From assembly GCF_900143005.1 (NCBI RefSeq), contig NZ_FRCS01000004.1, positions 558,001-622,000 of the forward strand: a DNA stretch of 64,000 nucleotides. The letters are read 5' to 3'. This DNA is from Cryptosporangium aurantiacum (GTDB lineage Bacteria > Actinomycetota > Actinomycetes > Mycobacteriales > Cryptosporangiaceae). The notes beneath the pieces were generated by a model, which was not told the origin of the DNA, made no database searches, and saw only the letters and a list, made by a program, of their open reading frames with translations. The translations under genes and the position numbers were made by a program. Shown here piece after piece: positions 8,108 through 17,187 of the stretch (positions are counted from its first letter, which is position 1; the number at the start of each line of letters is the position of its first letter).

Positions 8108-9487
8108 ATGACCGACGCCGAGAGCGCAGCCTCCGCTGGTGACCAGGCCCGCCCCCAGGTGAGCGGCCTGATTCCGCCCAACGAGGCCGAGCGACTGCGG
8201 GCGGTCCGTCGATACGACATCCTCGATACGCCCCCCGACGGGGCATTCGACCGCATTGCGGCACTCGCCGCACGCATCTTCGAGGTTCCCGTCGCCACGG
8301 TGACGATCGTGGACGAAGACCGGATCTGGTTCAAGGCCACCCATGGCGTCGACGTCACTCAGATAGGCCGTGACCCGGGACTCTGTGCATCTGCAATTCT
8401 CGTCGACGGGCCCACCGCGATCGAGGACGCCACGCTCGACCCGGTCGCCTACAACAACCCGTTGGTCCGCGGTGAGTTCGGGCTTCGCTACTACGCGGCC
8501 GCGCCGATCACCACCAGCGACGGCTACAACCTCGGCACGGTCAACGTGATCGACCGGGTGCCGCGGCAGACGGGCGACACCGAGTTGGAGACGCTCGGCG
8601 ACCTCGCGTCGATCGTGGTGGACGAGTTGGAGCTGCGGCTGTCGGCGATCCGTGAGGTGCGGCTGGAACGGCGTCGGCGTGAGGAGGTGCAGCGGTCGAA
8701 GGGGCAGGTCGAGGAGGTCGCCCGCACGCTCCAGCAGACGCTGCTGCCGCCGCGGATGCCGCAGGTACCCGGGATGGAGTTGTCGGCGTTCTACCACGCG
8801 GCTCCGCTGCAGGAGGTCGGCGGTGACTTCTACGACGTCTTCCCGCTGGGCGGCCGGCGGTGGGCGATCTCGATCGGGGACGTCTCCGGCAAGGGCGTGA
8901 ACGCCGCAGCGCTGACGTCGCTCGCCCGCTACGCGCTGCGAGGCGCGGCGATCCAGACGTCGGATCCGTCGCTGGTGATGGCCGCGCTGAACGAGACGAT
9001 CGTCGCCGACCAGGCCGGGCAGGACGTGCCCCGGTACTGCACCGCGGTGTTCTGCGTGATCGAGCAGACCGACAGCGGATCGGCGCAGGTCCGGCTCGCG
9101 AACGGCGGGCACCCGCCGGCCGTGGTGTGCCGCGCCGACGGCAGCATCGAGCGGCTCACCGAGTCCGGTCCGATGCTCGGGTGGCTGCCCGACAGCCAGT
9201 ACCCGACGCTGGAGACGCTGCTCGGGCCCGGCGACGGGTTGCTGTTCTACACCGACGGCATCACCGACGCCCGCCGCTACGGGCAGCGCTTCGGCGAAGG
9301 ACGGCTGGCCGCCGCGCTCGCGGACCGGCCCCACAACAACGCGAAGTCGCTGGTGCGGTGGGTGCGGAACCTGATGAACGAGTTCGACCCGCCGGGCTAC
9401 GACGACGTCGCGGTGATCTCGATCAGCGTCGAACCCGCGCCGGTCCAGGAGCGGCAGCTCACGGGCCTGTGGGCAGCGGGCGACTAG
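8108..9487 (+). CDS. GAF-domain PP2C phosphatase (SpoIIE/RsbU type)
   Basis: A 459-residue cytosolic protein. Residues about 25-190 form a GAF domain (ERLRAVRRYDILDTPPDGAF, DEDRIWFKATHG, AAPITTSDGYNLGTVNVID), then a coiled linker, then a SpoIIE phosphatase domain with the metal-binding motifs EVGGDFYDVFPL (about residue 236), ISIGDVSGKG and LLFYTDGITDA. It should remove phosphate from a STAS antagonist in response to a small ligand, redox or light signal sensed by GAF. ATG 8108 has GAGGAGGG 7 nt upstream. It is divergent from the STAS gene and convergent with the next gene, with which it shares the bases CTAG as overlapping stop codons. Confidence 0.9.
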   Translation: MTDAESAASAGDQARPQVSGLIPPNEAERLRAVRRYDILDTPPDGAFDRIAALAARIFEVPVATVTIVDEDRIWFKATHGVDVTQIGRDPGLCASAILVDGPTAIEDATLDPVAYNNPLVRGEFGLRYYAAAPITTSDGYNLGTVNVIDRVPRQTGDTELETLGDLASIVVDELELRLSAIREVRLERRRREEVQRSKGQVEEVARTLQQTLLPPRMPQVPGMELSAFYHAAPLQEVGGDFYDVFPLGGRRWAISIGDVSGKGVNAAALTSLARYALRGAAIQTSDPSLVMAALNETIVADQAGQDVPRYCTAVFCVIEQTDSGSAQVRLANGGHPPAVVCRADGSIERLTESGPMLGWLPDSQYPTLETLLGPGDGLLFYTDGITDARRYGQRFGEGRLAAALADRPHNNAKSLVRWVRNLMNEFDPPGYDDVAVISISVEPAPVQERQLTGLWAAGD

Positions 9488-11871
9488 GGCGCCGCGCGGA
9501 GCACGAGAATCGCGAGGTCGTCGCGCAGGGGACCGTCGCCGAAGTCGGTGGCGGCGGTCCGCAGGCGGGCGGCGATGTCGGCGGCCGGCAGGCCGGCGAC
9601 CCTGGCCAGCACCTCGGCCACCCCCTCCTCGCCGAACTGCAGGTCACCGCGGCGACGCTCGGTCACGCCGTCGGTGAAGAAGACCAGCGTGTCCCCCGGC
9701 CCGAGGTCGACCACGGACTCCTCGACCTCGATGTGATCGGCCAGCCCCGCGGCCATCCCGCCGATGCCGACCGGCTCCGCTCCCCCGCTCGCGCGGACCA
9801 GGATCGGCAGCGGATGCCCGGCCAGGCAGAGCCGCACCCGCAGCCCGCCCTCCCGACGCTCGGCCAGCGCGGCCGCGACCGTGCAGAACACCGTCTGGCC
9901 GGTGGATGGCCCGCCGCCTTCCCGCACCAGGTCGGCCTCCTCCACCAGCGCGCGGTTCAGCGCGGCCAGCGCGTACGGCAGGTCGCGCCCCTCGCGCGCG
10001 AGCGTGCGCAGCACGTCCCGCACCATGCCGGTCACCGACGCGGCCTGCGGCCCCTTGCCGCACACGTCCCCGATCGCCAACAGCCACCGGTCGTCGCCCA
10101 GCGGCAGGACGTCGTAGAAGTCACCACCGACCTCGTTGCTCGCCCCGGCCGGCCGGTACTGCGCCGCGAACTCCAGCCCCTCCGCGACCGGCAGCGACGC
10201 CGGGAGCAACGCGCTCTGCAGCGCCTCGGCCACCGAGTCGCGCTCGGAGTAGAGCCGCGCGTTGTCGACCGACAGCGCGGCCCGCCGCGCCAGGTCGACC
10301 GCGATCGCGACCTCCTCGGACGTGTGCCGACGCCCCGGCGGGTCACCGATCGACATCGTGCCGACGACCTCGCGCCGCGCGGTGAGCGGAAGCACCAATC
10401 CGGACAGTGGGCCGGTCAGCGGCGTCGCCGCGTGCGTGACGGTGGCCGCCCGGATGCGCTCCCGCAGAACCGCGCCCTCCGGCGCGAGAAACGCCTCCTC
10501 CAACTCGGGGACGCCACGCTCGTCGTTGTGCACGGCGACGACCAGCTCGGGATCGCCGGCGTCGTCGAGGGTGTGGATCACGCACCACTCGCCCAGGCGC
10601 GGCACGCACAGCTGCGCGACCAGCGCGAGCGTCAGGTCCACGTCGAGCGACGACGCGAGCAGCTCGCTGGCGTCGGCGAGGAACGCGAGGTCACCGCGGC
10701 GGGTCTGCTCGGTGTCGCGCAGCCGGGCGGCGTCCAGGCTCACCGCCAGGCGCTCGGCGGCCAACAGTGCGAACACGGCGTCCGTCGACCGGAACAGGCT
10801 GCCCGCGGGCATGCCCAGCTCCAGGCGGCCCCGGATCGGCGGGCTCGACGGCAGCGCCACCGAGAGCGCCACCCCGGCGCCTGCCTCCGCGAGCGCGGTG
10901 GTCGGCGGTAGCAGGTCGGCGTTGCGCGGGCGCGGCGGATCGTCCGGCCAGAGCCGGACCGGCGGGTCGATCGGGTCCTCGGTGATGCCCACCGAGGCCA
11001 GCGCCTTGACGCCGGACCCCTCGTCCACCCAGAGGATGCCGAACGCCGCGCCGGTGACCTCGCAGACCCGGTAGAGGATCTCCTGGGCCAGCTCGGTCGA
11101 GTCCAGCTCGTGCACGACGCGGTCGGTGAGGTACGTCAGCCAGCCGGCCGCTTCGGCGGCGGGCACCACCGCGGCGCTCCGACCGGCGACCGGGCGTCGC
11201 ATCTGCTTCGGTGCGGGGACCGGCGTGGGCGCGGATTCGGCGACCGCGGGTGCCGGTGCCGGCGTCGCGGGCCGGATCGTGAGGCCGCCGGAGGCGACGC
11301 CACCCGCGGTGACCGTCGCGTTGCGGCGTCCGCGGATCTTGCGTCCCAGCCCGACGCCGGGTTCGCGGCGCAGGCCCCAGCGGGCCTCGACCGGTTCCGC
11401 CGGTTCGTCCACCGGCGGCGGCGTCGGGACCGAGCCCGCGCGGGTCACCACCGGGTCGTCCGCGTCGAGGCGGAACCAGACCGACTTGCCCTGCCTGCCA
11501 TAGGCGACGCCCCACTCGGACGCGAGCGAATCGACGAGGTGCAGGCCACGACCACCCTCGGCCAGCATCGGCGGCGGTAGCGACGGGCCGAGCACCGCGC
11601 GGCTGCCGTCGGTGACCCGGACCGTGATGCTGCCCCCGTCGCCGACGACCTCGATCTGCATCGCGGTTCCGGCGTGGACGACCGCGTTCGTCGCGAGTTC
11701 GGTGGTGAGCAGCGCCACCTCGTCGGCGAGCGAGGCGAGACCGCACTCCTCCACCACGTCGCGGGCCAGCGCGCGGGCCAGTGCCGGAGACCGGGCGTCG
11801 CCCGGCAGTGGTGCCCGTCTCGACACCACCGCGGAACCCGCCGGTTCCGAAGAACTCATCTGATGACCCAT
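9484..11871 (-). CDS. RsbW-like kinase / GAF / SpoIIE phosphatase fusion
   Basis: A 795-residue protein. Residues about 15-130 are an RsbW-type ATPase domain (ELATNAVVHA as N box, VTDGS, GGRGLHLVDSLA as lid), followed by a Pro/Ala-rich linker, one or two GAF domains (about 230-530; HELDSTELAQEILYRVCEV, LVLPLTARREVVGTMSIG) and a C-terminal SpoIIE PP2C domain (EVGGDFYDVLPLG, AIGDVCGKG, LVFFTDGVTERR). Kinase and phosphatase in one chain could set the phosphorylation of one STAS substrate in both directions. ATG 11871 is preferred because GAGGTGA is 8 nt upstream; ATG 11859 and 11937 are alternatives. Its stop overlaps that of the convergent GAF-SpoIIE gene. Confidence 0.85.
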   Translation of the reverse strand: MGHQMSSSEPAGSAVVSRRAPLPGDARSPALARALARDVVEECGLASLADEVALLTTELATNAVVHAGTAMQIEVVGDGGSITVRVTDGSRAVLGPSLPPPMLAEGGRGLHLVDSLASEWGVAYGRQGKSVWFRLDADDPVVTRAGSVPTPPPVDEPAEPVEARWGLRREPGVGLGRKIRGRRNATVTAGGVASGGLTIRPATPAPAPAVAESAPTPVPAPKQMRRPVAGRSAAVVPAAEAAGWLTYLTDRVVHELDSTELAQEILYRVCEVTGAAFGILWVDEGSGVKALASVGITEDPIDPPVRLWPDDPPRPRNADLLPPTTALAEAGAGVALSVALPSSPPIRGRLELGMPAGSLFRSTDAVFALLAAERLAVSLDAARLRDTEQTRRGDLAFLADASELLASSLDVDLTLALVAQLCVPRLGEWCVIHTLDDAGDPELVVAVHNDERGVPELEEAFLAPEGAVLRERIRAATVTHAATPLTGPLSGLVLPLTARREVVGTMSIGDPPGRRHTSEEVAIAVDLARRAALSVDNARLYSERDSVAEALQSALLPASLPVAEGLEFAAQYRPAGASNEVGGDFYDVLPLGDDRWLLAIGDVCGKGPQAASVTGMVRDVLRTLAREGRDLPYALAALNRALVEEADLVREGGGPSTGQTVFCTVAAALAERREGGLRVRLCLAGHPLPILVRASGGAEPVGIGGMAAGLADHIEVEESVVDLGPGDTLVFFTDGVTERRRGDLQFGEEGVAEVLARVAGLPAADIAARLRTAATDFGDGPLRDDLAILVLRAAP

Positions 11872-12243
11872 CCGCTGGCTCACCTCGCGCCGCTCGTCCT
11901 GCGCCGCCCGTTCACTGCCCCAGCTATCGCCGTACAAACCCCCGCCCGGGACAGCTCGGCCGGTGCCGAACTCGAGGGAGGACCCTCCGGTCGACCCGGT
12001 GCAGGCCGGGTCGGTTCGGGAAGTCCCGGACAGACCCTAGCGTCCAGGGGCCAACCGCTGCAGAGTCCAGCACGATTCGGGCCGTTGTCCGACACTGTGA
12101 ATCGCACGAGGCGCCCGAAGTGATCCGATCGGGGGGTACCGATCGGATCCGACGCTCCACCGTGCGTGATACGCAAAGATGGAGGGGTCCACGCGGCACC
12201 GGAACCTTCGGCGTCACGGACACCCGGCGAGATGAGGCACACG
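11872..12243. other. Divergent intergenic region
   Basis: This is the regulatory space between the minus-strand kinase/phosphatase and the plus-strand HAMP-repeat kinase. It contains a GC-rich imperfect repeat near 11980-12030 and a perfect inverted repeat at 12122-12149. No small gene is supported. Confidence 0.4.
12122..12149. promoter_or_regulatory. Perfect 11-bp inverted repeat, possible operator
   Basis: Arms GATCCGATCGG (12122-12132) and CCGATCGGATC (12139-12149) with a 6-nt spacer GGGGTA. It lies 95 bp before the HAMP-repeat kinase start; a dimeric regulator site is the simplest reading. Confidence 0.4.
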
Positions 12244-15200
12244 ATGACGACAGCCGAACGGGGCAGGCGCAACCGCCGTCCCGAAGAGCTCGGGTCAGCG
12301 CCCGCCGACGATCCGGCAGCGCCCCAAGGTGGGACGATGCTTGCTGAACGCCCCGAGATCCTCGGGGAACTGACCGGCGCACTCGACACCCTGCGCCGCG
12401 GTGACTTCAGCGCGCGGCTGGCCAGGCGGGACGGCCCGGATGCGGAGATCGCGGAGATCTTCAACGAGCTCGCCGGCCGCATGGAGAAACGCAATCGCGA
12501 GTTCGAACGGGTCAGTCGGGTCATCGGACGCGACGGCCGGATGGCCGAGCGGGTCGATGAGTCGATCGGCAGCGGCGACTGGGCCGCGGGCGCGCAGGCG
12601 ATCAACTCGCTTATCGACGACCTGGCCCGCCCCACCACCGAGGTGGCTCGCGTCATCGACGCGGTGGCCCGCGGTGACCTCACCCAGAAAATGGCGCTGG
12701 AGATCGCCGGTCAGCCGCTCAAGGGTGAGTTCCTCCGCATCGGCACCACCGTGAACCGGATGGTGGACCAGCTCTCGTCGTTCGCCGACGAGGTCACCCG
12801 AGTCGCCCGCGAAGTGGGCACCGAAGGAAAGCTCGGCGGCCAGGCCCAGGTCCGCGGCGTCTCCGGGGTGTGGCGCGAGCTGACCGACAACGTGAACTCG
12901 ATGGCCGGGAACCTGACCGGTCAGGTGCGGAACATCGCTCAGGTCACCACCGCCGTCGCCCGTGGTGACCTGACCCAGAAGATCACCGTGGACGCCCGGG
13001 GCGAGATCCTCGAGGTGAAGAGCACGGTCAACACGATGGTGGACCAGCTCTCCTCGTTCGCCGACGAGGTGACGCGAGTCGCCCGCGAGGTGGGCACCGA
13101 CGGAAAGTTGGGCGGCCAGGCGCACGTCCGCGGGGTCTCCGGTACCTGGAAAGAGCTGACCGAGAACGTCAACCAGCTCGCCGGGAACCTCACCGGCCAG
13201 GTCCGCAACATCGCCCAGGTCACCACCGCGGTGGCGAAGGGTGACCTGACGCAGAAGATCACGGTCGACGCGCAGGGCGAGATCCTCGAACTCAAGAACA
13301 CCGTCAACACGATGGTCGACCAGCTCTCGTCCTTCGCCGACGAAGTCACCCGAGTCGCCCGCGAAGTGGGCACCGACGGCAAGCTGGGCGGCCAGGCGCA
13401 GGTTCGCGGGGTCTCCGGTACCTGGAAAGAGCTGACCGAGAACGTCAACCAGCTCGCCGGGAACCTCACCGGCCAGGTCCGCAACATCGCCCAGGTCACC
13501 ACCGCCGTCGCCAAGGGCGACCTCACCCAGAAGATCACCGTCGACGCCCGCGGCGAGATCCTCGAACTCAAGAACACCGTCAACACGATGGTCGACCAGC
13601 TCTCCTCGTTCGCCGACGAAGTCACCCGAGTCGCCCGCGAAGTGGGCACCGACGGCAAGCTGGGCGGCCAGGCACAGGTCCGCGGCGTCTCCGGAACCTG
13701 GCAGGAACTCACGAACAACGTGAACCAGCTGGCCGGGAACCTGACCAGCCAGGTCCGCAACATCGCCCAGGTCACCACCGCGGTGGCGAAGGGTGACCTG
13801 ACGCAGAAGATCACCGTCGACGCGCAGGGCGAGATCCTCGAACTCAAGAACACCGTCAACACGATGGTCGACCAGCTCTCGTCCTTCGCCGACGAGGTCA
13901 CCCGAGTCGCCCGCGAGGTCGGCACCGAGGGCCGGCTCGGCGGCCAGGCCCAGGTCCGCGGCGTCTCGGGCACGTGGCGCGAGCTGACCGACAACGTCAA
14001 CTCGATGGCGGGCAACCTGACCAGCCAGGTCCGCAACATCGCCCAGGTCACCACCGCGGTCGCGAAGGGTGACCTCGGTCAGAAGATCACGGTCGACGCC
14101 CAGGGCGAGATCCTGGAGCTCAAGAACACCGTCAACACGATGGTCGACCAGCTCTCGTCGTTCGCCAACGAGGTCACCCGAGTCGCCCGCGAAGTGGGCA
14201 CCGAAGGAAAGCTCGGCGGCCAGGCGGAGGTGCGAGACGTCTCCGGCACCTGGCGCGACCTGACCCAGAGCGTGAACATCCTGGCCGGCAACCTCACCAC
14301 GCAGGTCCGCGCGATCGCGGACGTGGCGACCGCGGTGACCCGGGGCGACCTGTCCCAGGCGATCACCGTCGAGACGCAGGGTGAGCTCGCCGAGCTCAAG
14401 GTCAACATCAACCAGATGATCAGCAACCTGAAGGACACGACCACCAAGAACGCCGAGCAGGACTGGCTCAAGTCCAACCTCGCGCGGATCGGTGCTCAGC
14501 TCCAGGGGCAGCGCGACCTGCGTCAGGTCTGCCAGATGATCATGAGCGAGATCACCCCGGTGGTGGACGCTCAGCAGGGCGCGTTCTTCCTGCTGGAAGC
14601 CACTCGAGAGGGCCTGCGGCTGCGGCTGGCGTCGTCCTACGGGTACGCGCCCCGGCGCGGCGAGTCGGTGCTCTCGCTGGGTGAGGGCCTGGTCGGCCAG
14701 GCCGCGGTGGAGCGGCGGTCGATCCGCGTCCCGCAGACGCCGCCGGGTTACCTGACGATCGGCTCCGGCCTCGGTGAGGCGCCGCCCGCCGACCTGGTGA
14801 TCGTCCCGGTGCTGTTCGAGGAGCGGGTGCTCGGCGTGATCGAGCTGGCCAGCTTCAAGAGCTTCTCCGACCTGCACATGAGCTTCCTGCAGCAGCTGGT
14901 CGACACGCTCGGCGTCGTCCTGAACACGATCATCGCGAACGCCCGCACCGAGGAGCTGCTGGCCCAGTCGCAGCGGCTCACCCAGGAGCTGCAGGCGCAG
15001 TCGATGGAGCTCCAGCGCACCAACGCCGAACTGCAGGAGAAGGCGGCGCTGCTGAGCGAGCAGAACCGCAACATCGAGATCAAGAACCGCGAGATCGAGA
15101 TGGCCCGGCTGGGTCTTGAAGAAAAAGCCGAACAACTCGCGCTGTCGTCGCAGTACAAGACCGAGTTCATGGCGAACATGAGCCACGAGCTGCGGACGCC

Positions 15201-16566
15201 GCTCAACTCGCTGCTCGTGCTGGCCAGACTGCTGGCGGAGAACACCGAGTCGAACCTCACCGGGCGGCAGATCGAGTTCGCCCGGACGATCCACGACGCC
15301 GGGTGGGACCTGCTCACGCTGATCAACGACATCCTGGACCTGTCGAAGGTCGAGGCCGGGAAGATGGACGTCCACGCCGGCCGGGTGGCGCTGGACGACG
15401 TCTGCGGCTACGTCGAGCAGACGTTCCGCGCCCAGTCCGAGCTGAAGGGCCTGCGGTTCGCGGTGGACCGTGGTCCTGGCGTCCCGGACCACCTGTTCAC
15501 CGACGAGCAGCGCCTGCAGCAGATCCTCAAGAACCTGCTGTCGAACGCGGTGAAGTTCACCGACGCCGGCACGGTCACGCTCTCGATCCATGTCGGTCCG
15601 GAGGACATGCTGTTCGCCAGCCCGACGCTGAACGCGGCCGACCGGGTGGTGGCGTTCGCGGTCAACGACACCGGCATCGGCGTCGCCGCCGACAAGCTCA
15701 AGCTGATCTTCGACCCGTTCCAGCAGGCCGACGGCTCGACCAGCCGCAAGTACGGCGGCACCGGCCTCGGACTGTCGATCTCGCGGGAGATCGCGCGGGT
15801 GCTCGGCGGGTCGATCACCGTGCAGAGCGACGTCGGGCGCGGCAGCACGTTCACGCTGTACCTGCCGGAGCGGTACCCCGGCGAGGCGGCAGAGCCCGGT
15901 AGCGGCTTGGAACGGCTCCACGACGAGGACCACGGGCTGTTCGCCGGGTCGACGTACTCCGGGCCGCTACGGGCGTCGCTCCCGGGCCCGAGCAGCATCG
16001 TCGACGCCGAGGACATCGGCGCCGCGATCATCACCCAGGCCGCCGGCCCGGCCCGGCCGACACCGCCGGAGGAATCCGTCCGACCGCCCACACCCGCACC
16101 GCGTCAGGTGGAGCCGCCGCGGCCGATGCGCGGCAAGGCCGGCCCGACCGTGGACACCGCGGTGCTCGCCGGACGGACCGTACTGATCGTCGATGACGAC
16201 GTCCGGAACGTCTTCGCGCTCACGTCGGCGCTGGAGTTGCACGGCCTCACCGTGCTCTACGCCGACAACGGTGCGGCCGGTATCGCGACGTTGCAGGCAC
16301 ACCCGGAGGTAGACCTCGTCCTGATGGACGTCATGATGCCCGACATGGACGGTAACGAGACGACAGCGGCGATCCGGAAGATGCCCGGGTTCAGCGAGCT
16401 GCCGATCCTGTTCCTCACCGCGAAGGCGATGCCCGGCGATCGGGACAAGAGCCTCGCGGCGGGTGCCAGCGACTACATCACGAAGCCCGTGGACCTCGAC
16501 CGCCTCCTCCGGCTGATGGCCGGATGGTGCACGCGTGACGCGGGCGCGCCCGGACCTGCCGCGTGA
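12244..16566 (+). CDS. Giant cytosolic HAMP-repeat hybrid histidine kinase
   Basis: A 1440-residue protein without membrane segments. After an N-terminal HAMP-like unit it carries six tandem 92-residue units (each with [46 protein letters not shown]), then a GAF domain (about 760-890), a long coiled coil, a HisKA domain with phospho-acceptor His981 ([12 protein letters not shown]), a HATPase domain ([24 protein letters not shown]) and a C-terminal receiver with Asp1362 ([11 protein letters not shown]). The HAMP array should relay signals along a rod, as in fungal group III kinases. ATG 12244 is chosen because GAGG lies 6 nt upstream. The next gene, a receiver protein, overlaps by 4 bp. Confidence 0.9.
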   Translation: MTTAERGRRNRRPEELGSAPADDPAAPQGGTMLAERPEILGELTGALDTLRRGDFSARLARRDGPDAEIAEIFNELAGRMEKRNREFERVSRVIGRDGRMAERVDESIGSGDWAAGAQAINSLIDDLARPTTEVARVIDAVARGDLTQKMALEIAGQPLKGEFLRIGTTVNRMVDQLSSFADEVTRVAREVGTEGKLGGQAQVRGVSGVWRELTDNVNSMAGNLTGQVRNIAQVTTAVARGDLTQKITVDARGEILEVKSTVNTMVDQLSSFADEVTRVAREVGTDGKLGGQAHVRGVSGTWKELTENVNQLAGNLTGQVRNIAQVTTAVAKGDLTQKITVDAQGEILELKNTVNTMVDQLSSFADEVTRVAREVGTDGKLGGQAQVRGVSGTWKELTENVNQLAGNLTGQVRNIAQVTTAVAKGDLTQKITVDARGEILELKNTVNTMVDQLSSFADEVTRVAREVGTDGKLGGQAQVRGVSGTWQELTNNVNQLAGNLTSQVRNIAQVTTAVAKGDLTQKITVDAQGEILELKNTVNTMVDQLSSFADEVTRVAREVGTEGRLGGQAQVRGVSGTWRELTDNVNSMAGNLTSQVRNIAQVTTAVAKGDLGQKITVDAQGEILELKNTVNTMVDQLSSFANEVTRVAREVGTEGKLGGQAEVRDVSGTWRDLTQSVNILAGNLTTQVRAIADVATAVTRGDLSQAITVETQGELAELKVNINQMISNLKDTTTKNAEQDWLKSNLARIGAQLQGQRDLRQVCQMIMSEITPVVDAQQGAFFLLEATREGLRLRLASSYGYAPRRGESVLSLGEGLVGQAAVERRSIRVPQTPPGYLTIGSGLGEAPPADLVIVPVLFEERVLGVIELASFKSFSDLHMSFLQQLVDTLGVVLNTIIANARTEELLAQSQRLTQELQAQSMELQRTNAELQEKAALLSEQNRNIEIKNREIEMARLGLEEKAEQLALSSQYKTEFMANMSHELRTPLNSLLVLARLLAENTESNLTGRQIEFARTIHDAGWDLLTLINDILDLSKVEAGKMDVHAGRVALDDVCGYVEQTFRAQSELKGLRFAVDRGPGVPDHLFTDEQRLQQILKNLLSNAVKFTDAGTVTLSIHVGPEDMLFASPTLNAADRVVAFAVNDTGIGVAADKLKLIFDPFQQADGSTSRKYGGTGLGLSISREIARVLGGSITVQSDVGRGSTFTLYLPERYPGEAAEPGSGLERLHDEDHGLFAGSTYSGPLRASLPGPSSIVDAEDIGAAIITQAAGPARPTPPEESVRPPTPAPRQVEPPRPMRGKAGPTVDTAVLAGRTVLIVDDDVRNVFALTSALELHGLTVLYADNGAAGIATLQAHPEVDLVLMDVMMPDMDGNETTAAIRKMPGFSELPILFLTAKAMPGDRDKSLAAGASDYITKPVDLDRLLRLMAGWCTRDAGAPGPAA
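12790..14445 (+). repeat. Six tandem 276-bp coding repeats (HAMP units)
   Basis: The same landmark (GAGGTCACCCGAGTCGCCCG or a close variant) recurs at 12790, 13066, 13342, 13618, 13894 and 14170, exactly 276 bp apart. Units 2 to 4 are nearly identical in DNA, including synonymous positions; units 1 and 6 are the most diverged. Confidence 0.92.
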
Positions 16567-17150
16567 GCACTGAACGGAAGCGGGCGAAAGTCCTCCTCGT
16601 CGACGACCGCCCCGAGAACCTGCTCGTCCTGGAAGCGATCCTGCAAGGGCTCGACCACGACCTGGTGACCGCGCCGTCCGGTGAGGAGGCGTTGAAGCGC
16701 CTGCTCACCGACGACTTCGCGGTGATCCTGCTTGACGTCCAAATGCCCGGAATGGACGGTTTCGAGACCGCCGAGCACATCAAGCGGCGGGAACGGACCC
16801 GGCACATCCCGATCGTGTTCCTCACCGCGATCGACCGGAAGCCGCACCACGCGTTCCGCGGGTACGCCACCGGTGCGGTCGACTACCTCGCCAAGCCGTT
16901 CGACCCGTGGGTGCTGCGCGCGAAGGTCAGCGTGTTCATCGACCTCTGGGAGAAGAACCGGCTGCTGCTGGAGCGGACCGAGCTGCTCCAGCAGCGGGTG
17001 CACTCGACCGAGGTCGCGACCACCGAGCGGACGTCGGCGCTGGACCGGGCTCGGCTGCGGGTGCAGGAGGCGCTGGCGCGCTGCGAGGCGACCGACCCGG
17101 AAACGGCCGAACTCCTCCGTGCGGCTCTGCACGACCTCGACATGATCTGA
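16563..17150 (+). CDS. Receiver-domain protein with C-terminal coiled coil
   Basis: A 195-residue protein: receiver domain (VLLVDDRPENLLVLEAIL, phospho-acceptor in VILLDVQMPGMDG, VFLTA, AVDYLAKPFDP) followed by a helical tail of about 70 residues rich in Glu, Arg and Leu, probably a dimerising or kinase-docking coiled coil. There is no DNA-binding domain. The GTG start overlaps the upstream kinase stop as GTGA, so the two are translationally coupled, and this protein is the likely second receiver of that kinase, acting as a phosphorelay partner or adaptor. A strong bidirectional terminator follows. Confidence 0.87.
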   Translation: MSTERKRAKVLLVDDRPENLLVLEAILQGLDHDLVTAPSGEEALKRLLTDDFAVILLDVQMPGMDGFETAEHIKRRERTRHIPIVFLTAIDRKPHHAFRGYATGAVDYLAKPFDPWVLRAKVSVFIDLWEKNRLLLERTELLQQRVHSTEVATTERTSALDRARLRVQEALARCEATDPETAELLRAALHDLDMI

Positions 17151-17186
17151 CCCGGTCGGCGCCCCCGTGCGGGGGCGCCGACCGGG
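17151..17186. terminator. Bidirectional terminator
   Basis: A perfect 16-bp stem (17151-17166 with 17171-17186) with loop GTGC, between two convergent genes. There is no U-tract, as is common for actinobacterial hairpin terminators. Confidence 0.85.
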
Positions 17187-17187
17187 C

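Noticed and set aside
7691-9334. Long upstream extension of the STAS gene
   Set aside because: The extension is antisense to the GAF-SpoIIE gene; ATG 8059 with AAGGGG is the sound start.
12790-14445. Direct repeats considered as a CRISPR or minisatellite
   Set aside because: Period of 276 bp is a whole number of codons, all units are open in one frame and encode HAMP domains.
12295-15933. A 1212-residue minus-strand reading frame
   Set aside because: It is antisense to the HAMP-repeat kinase; its repeats merely mirror the coding repeat, and the composition is that of a GC-rich shadow frame.
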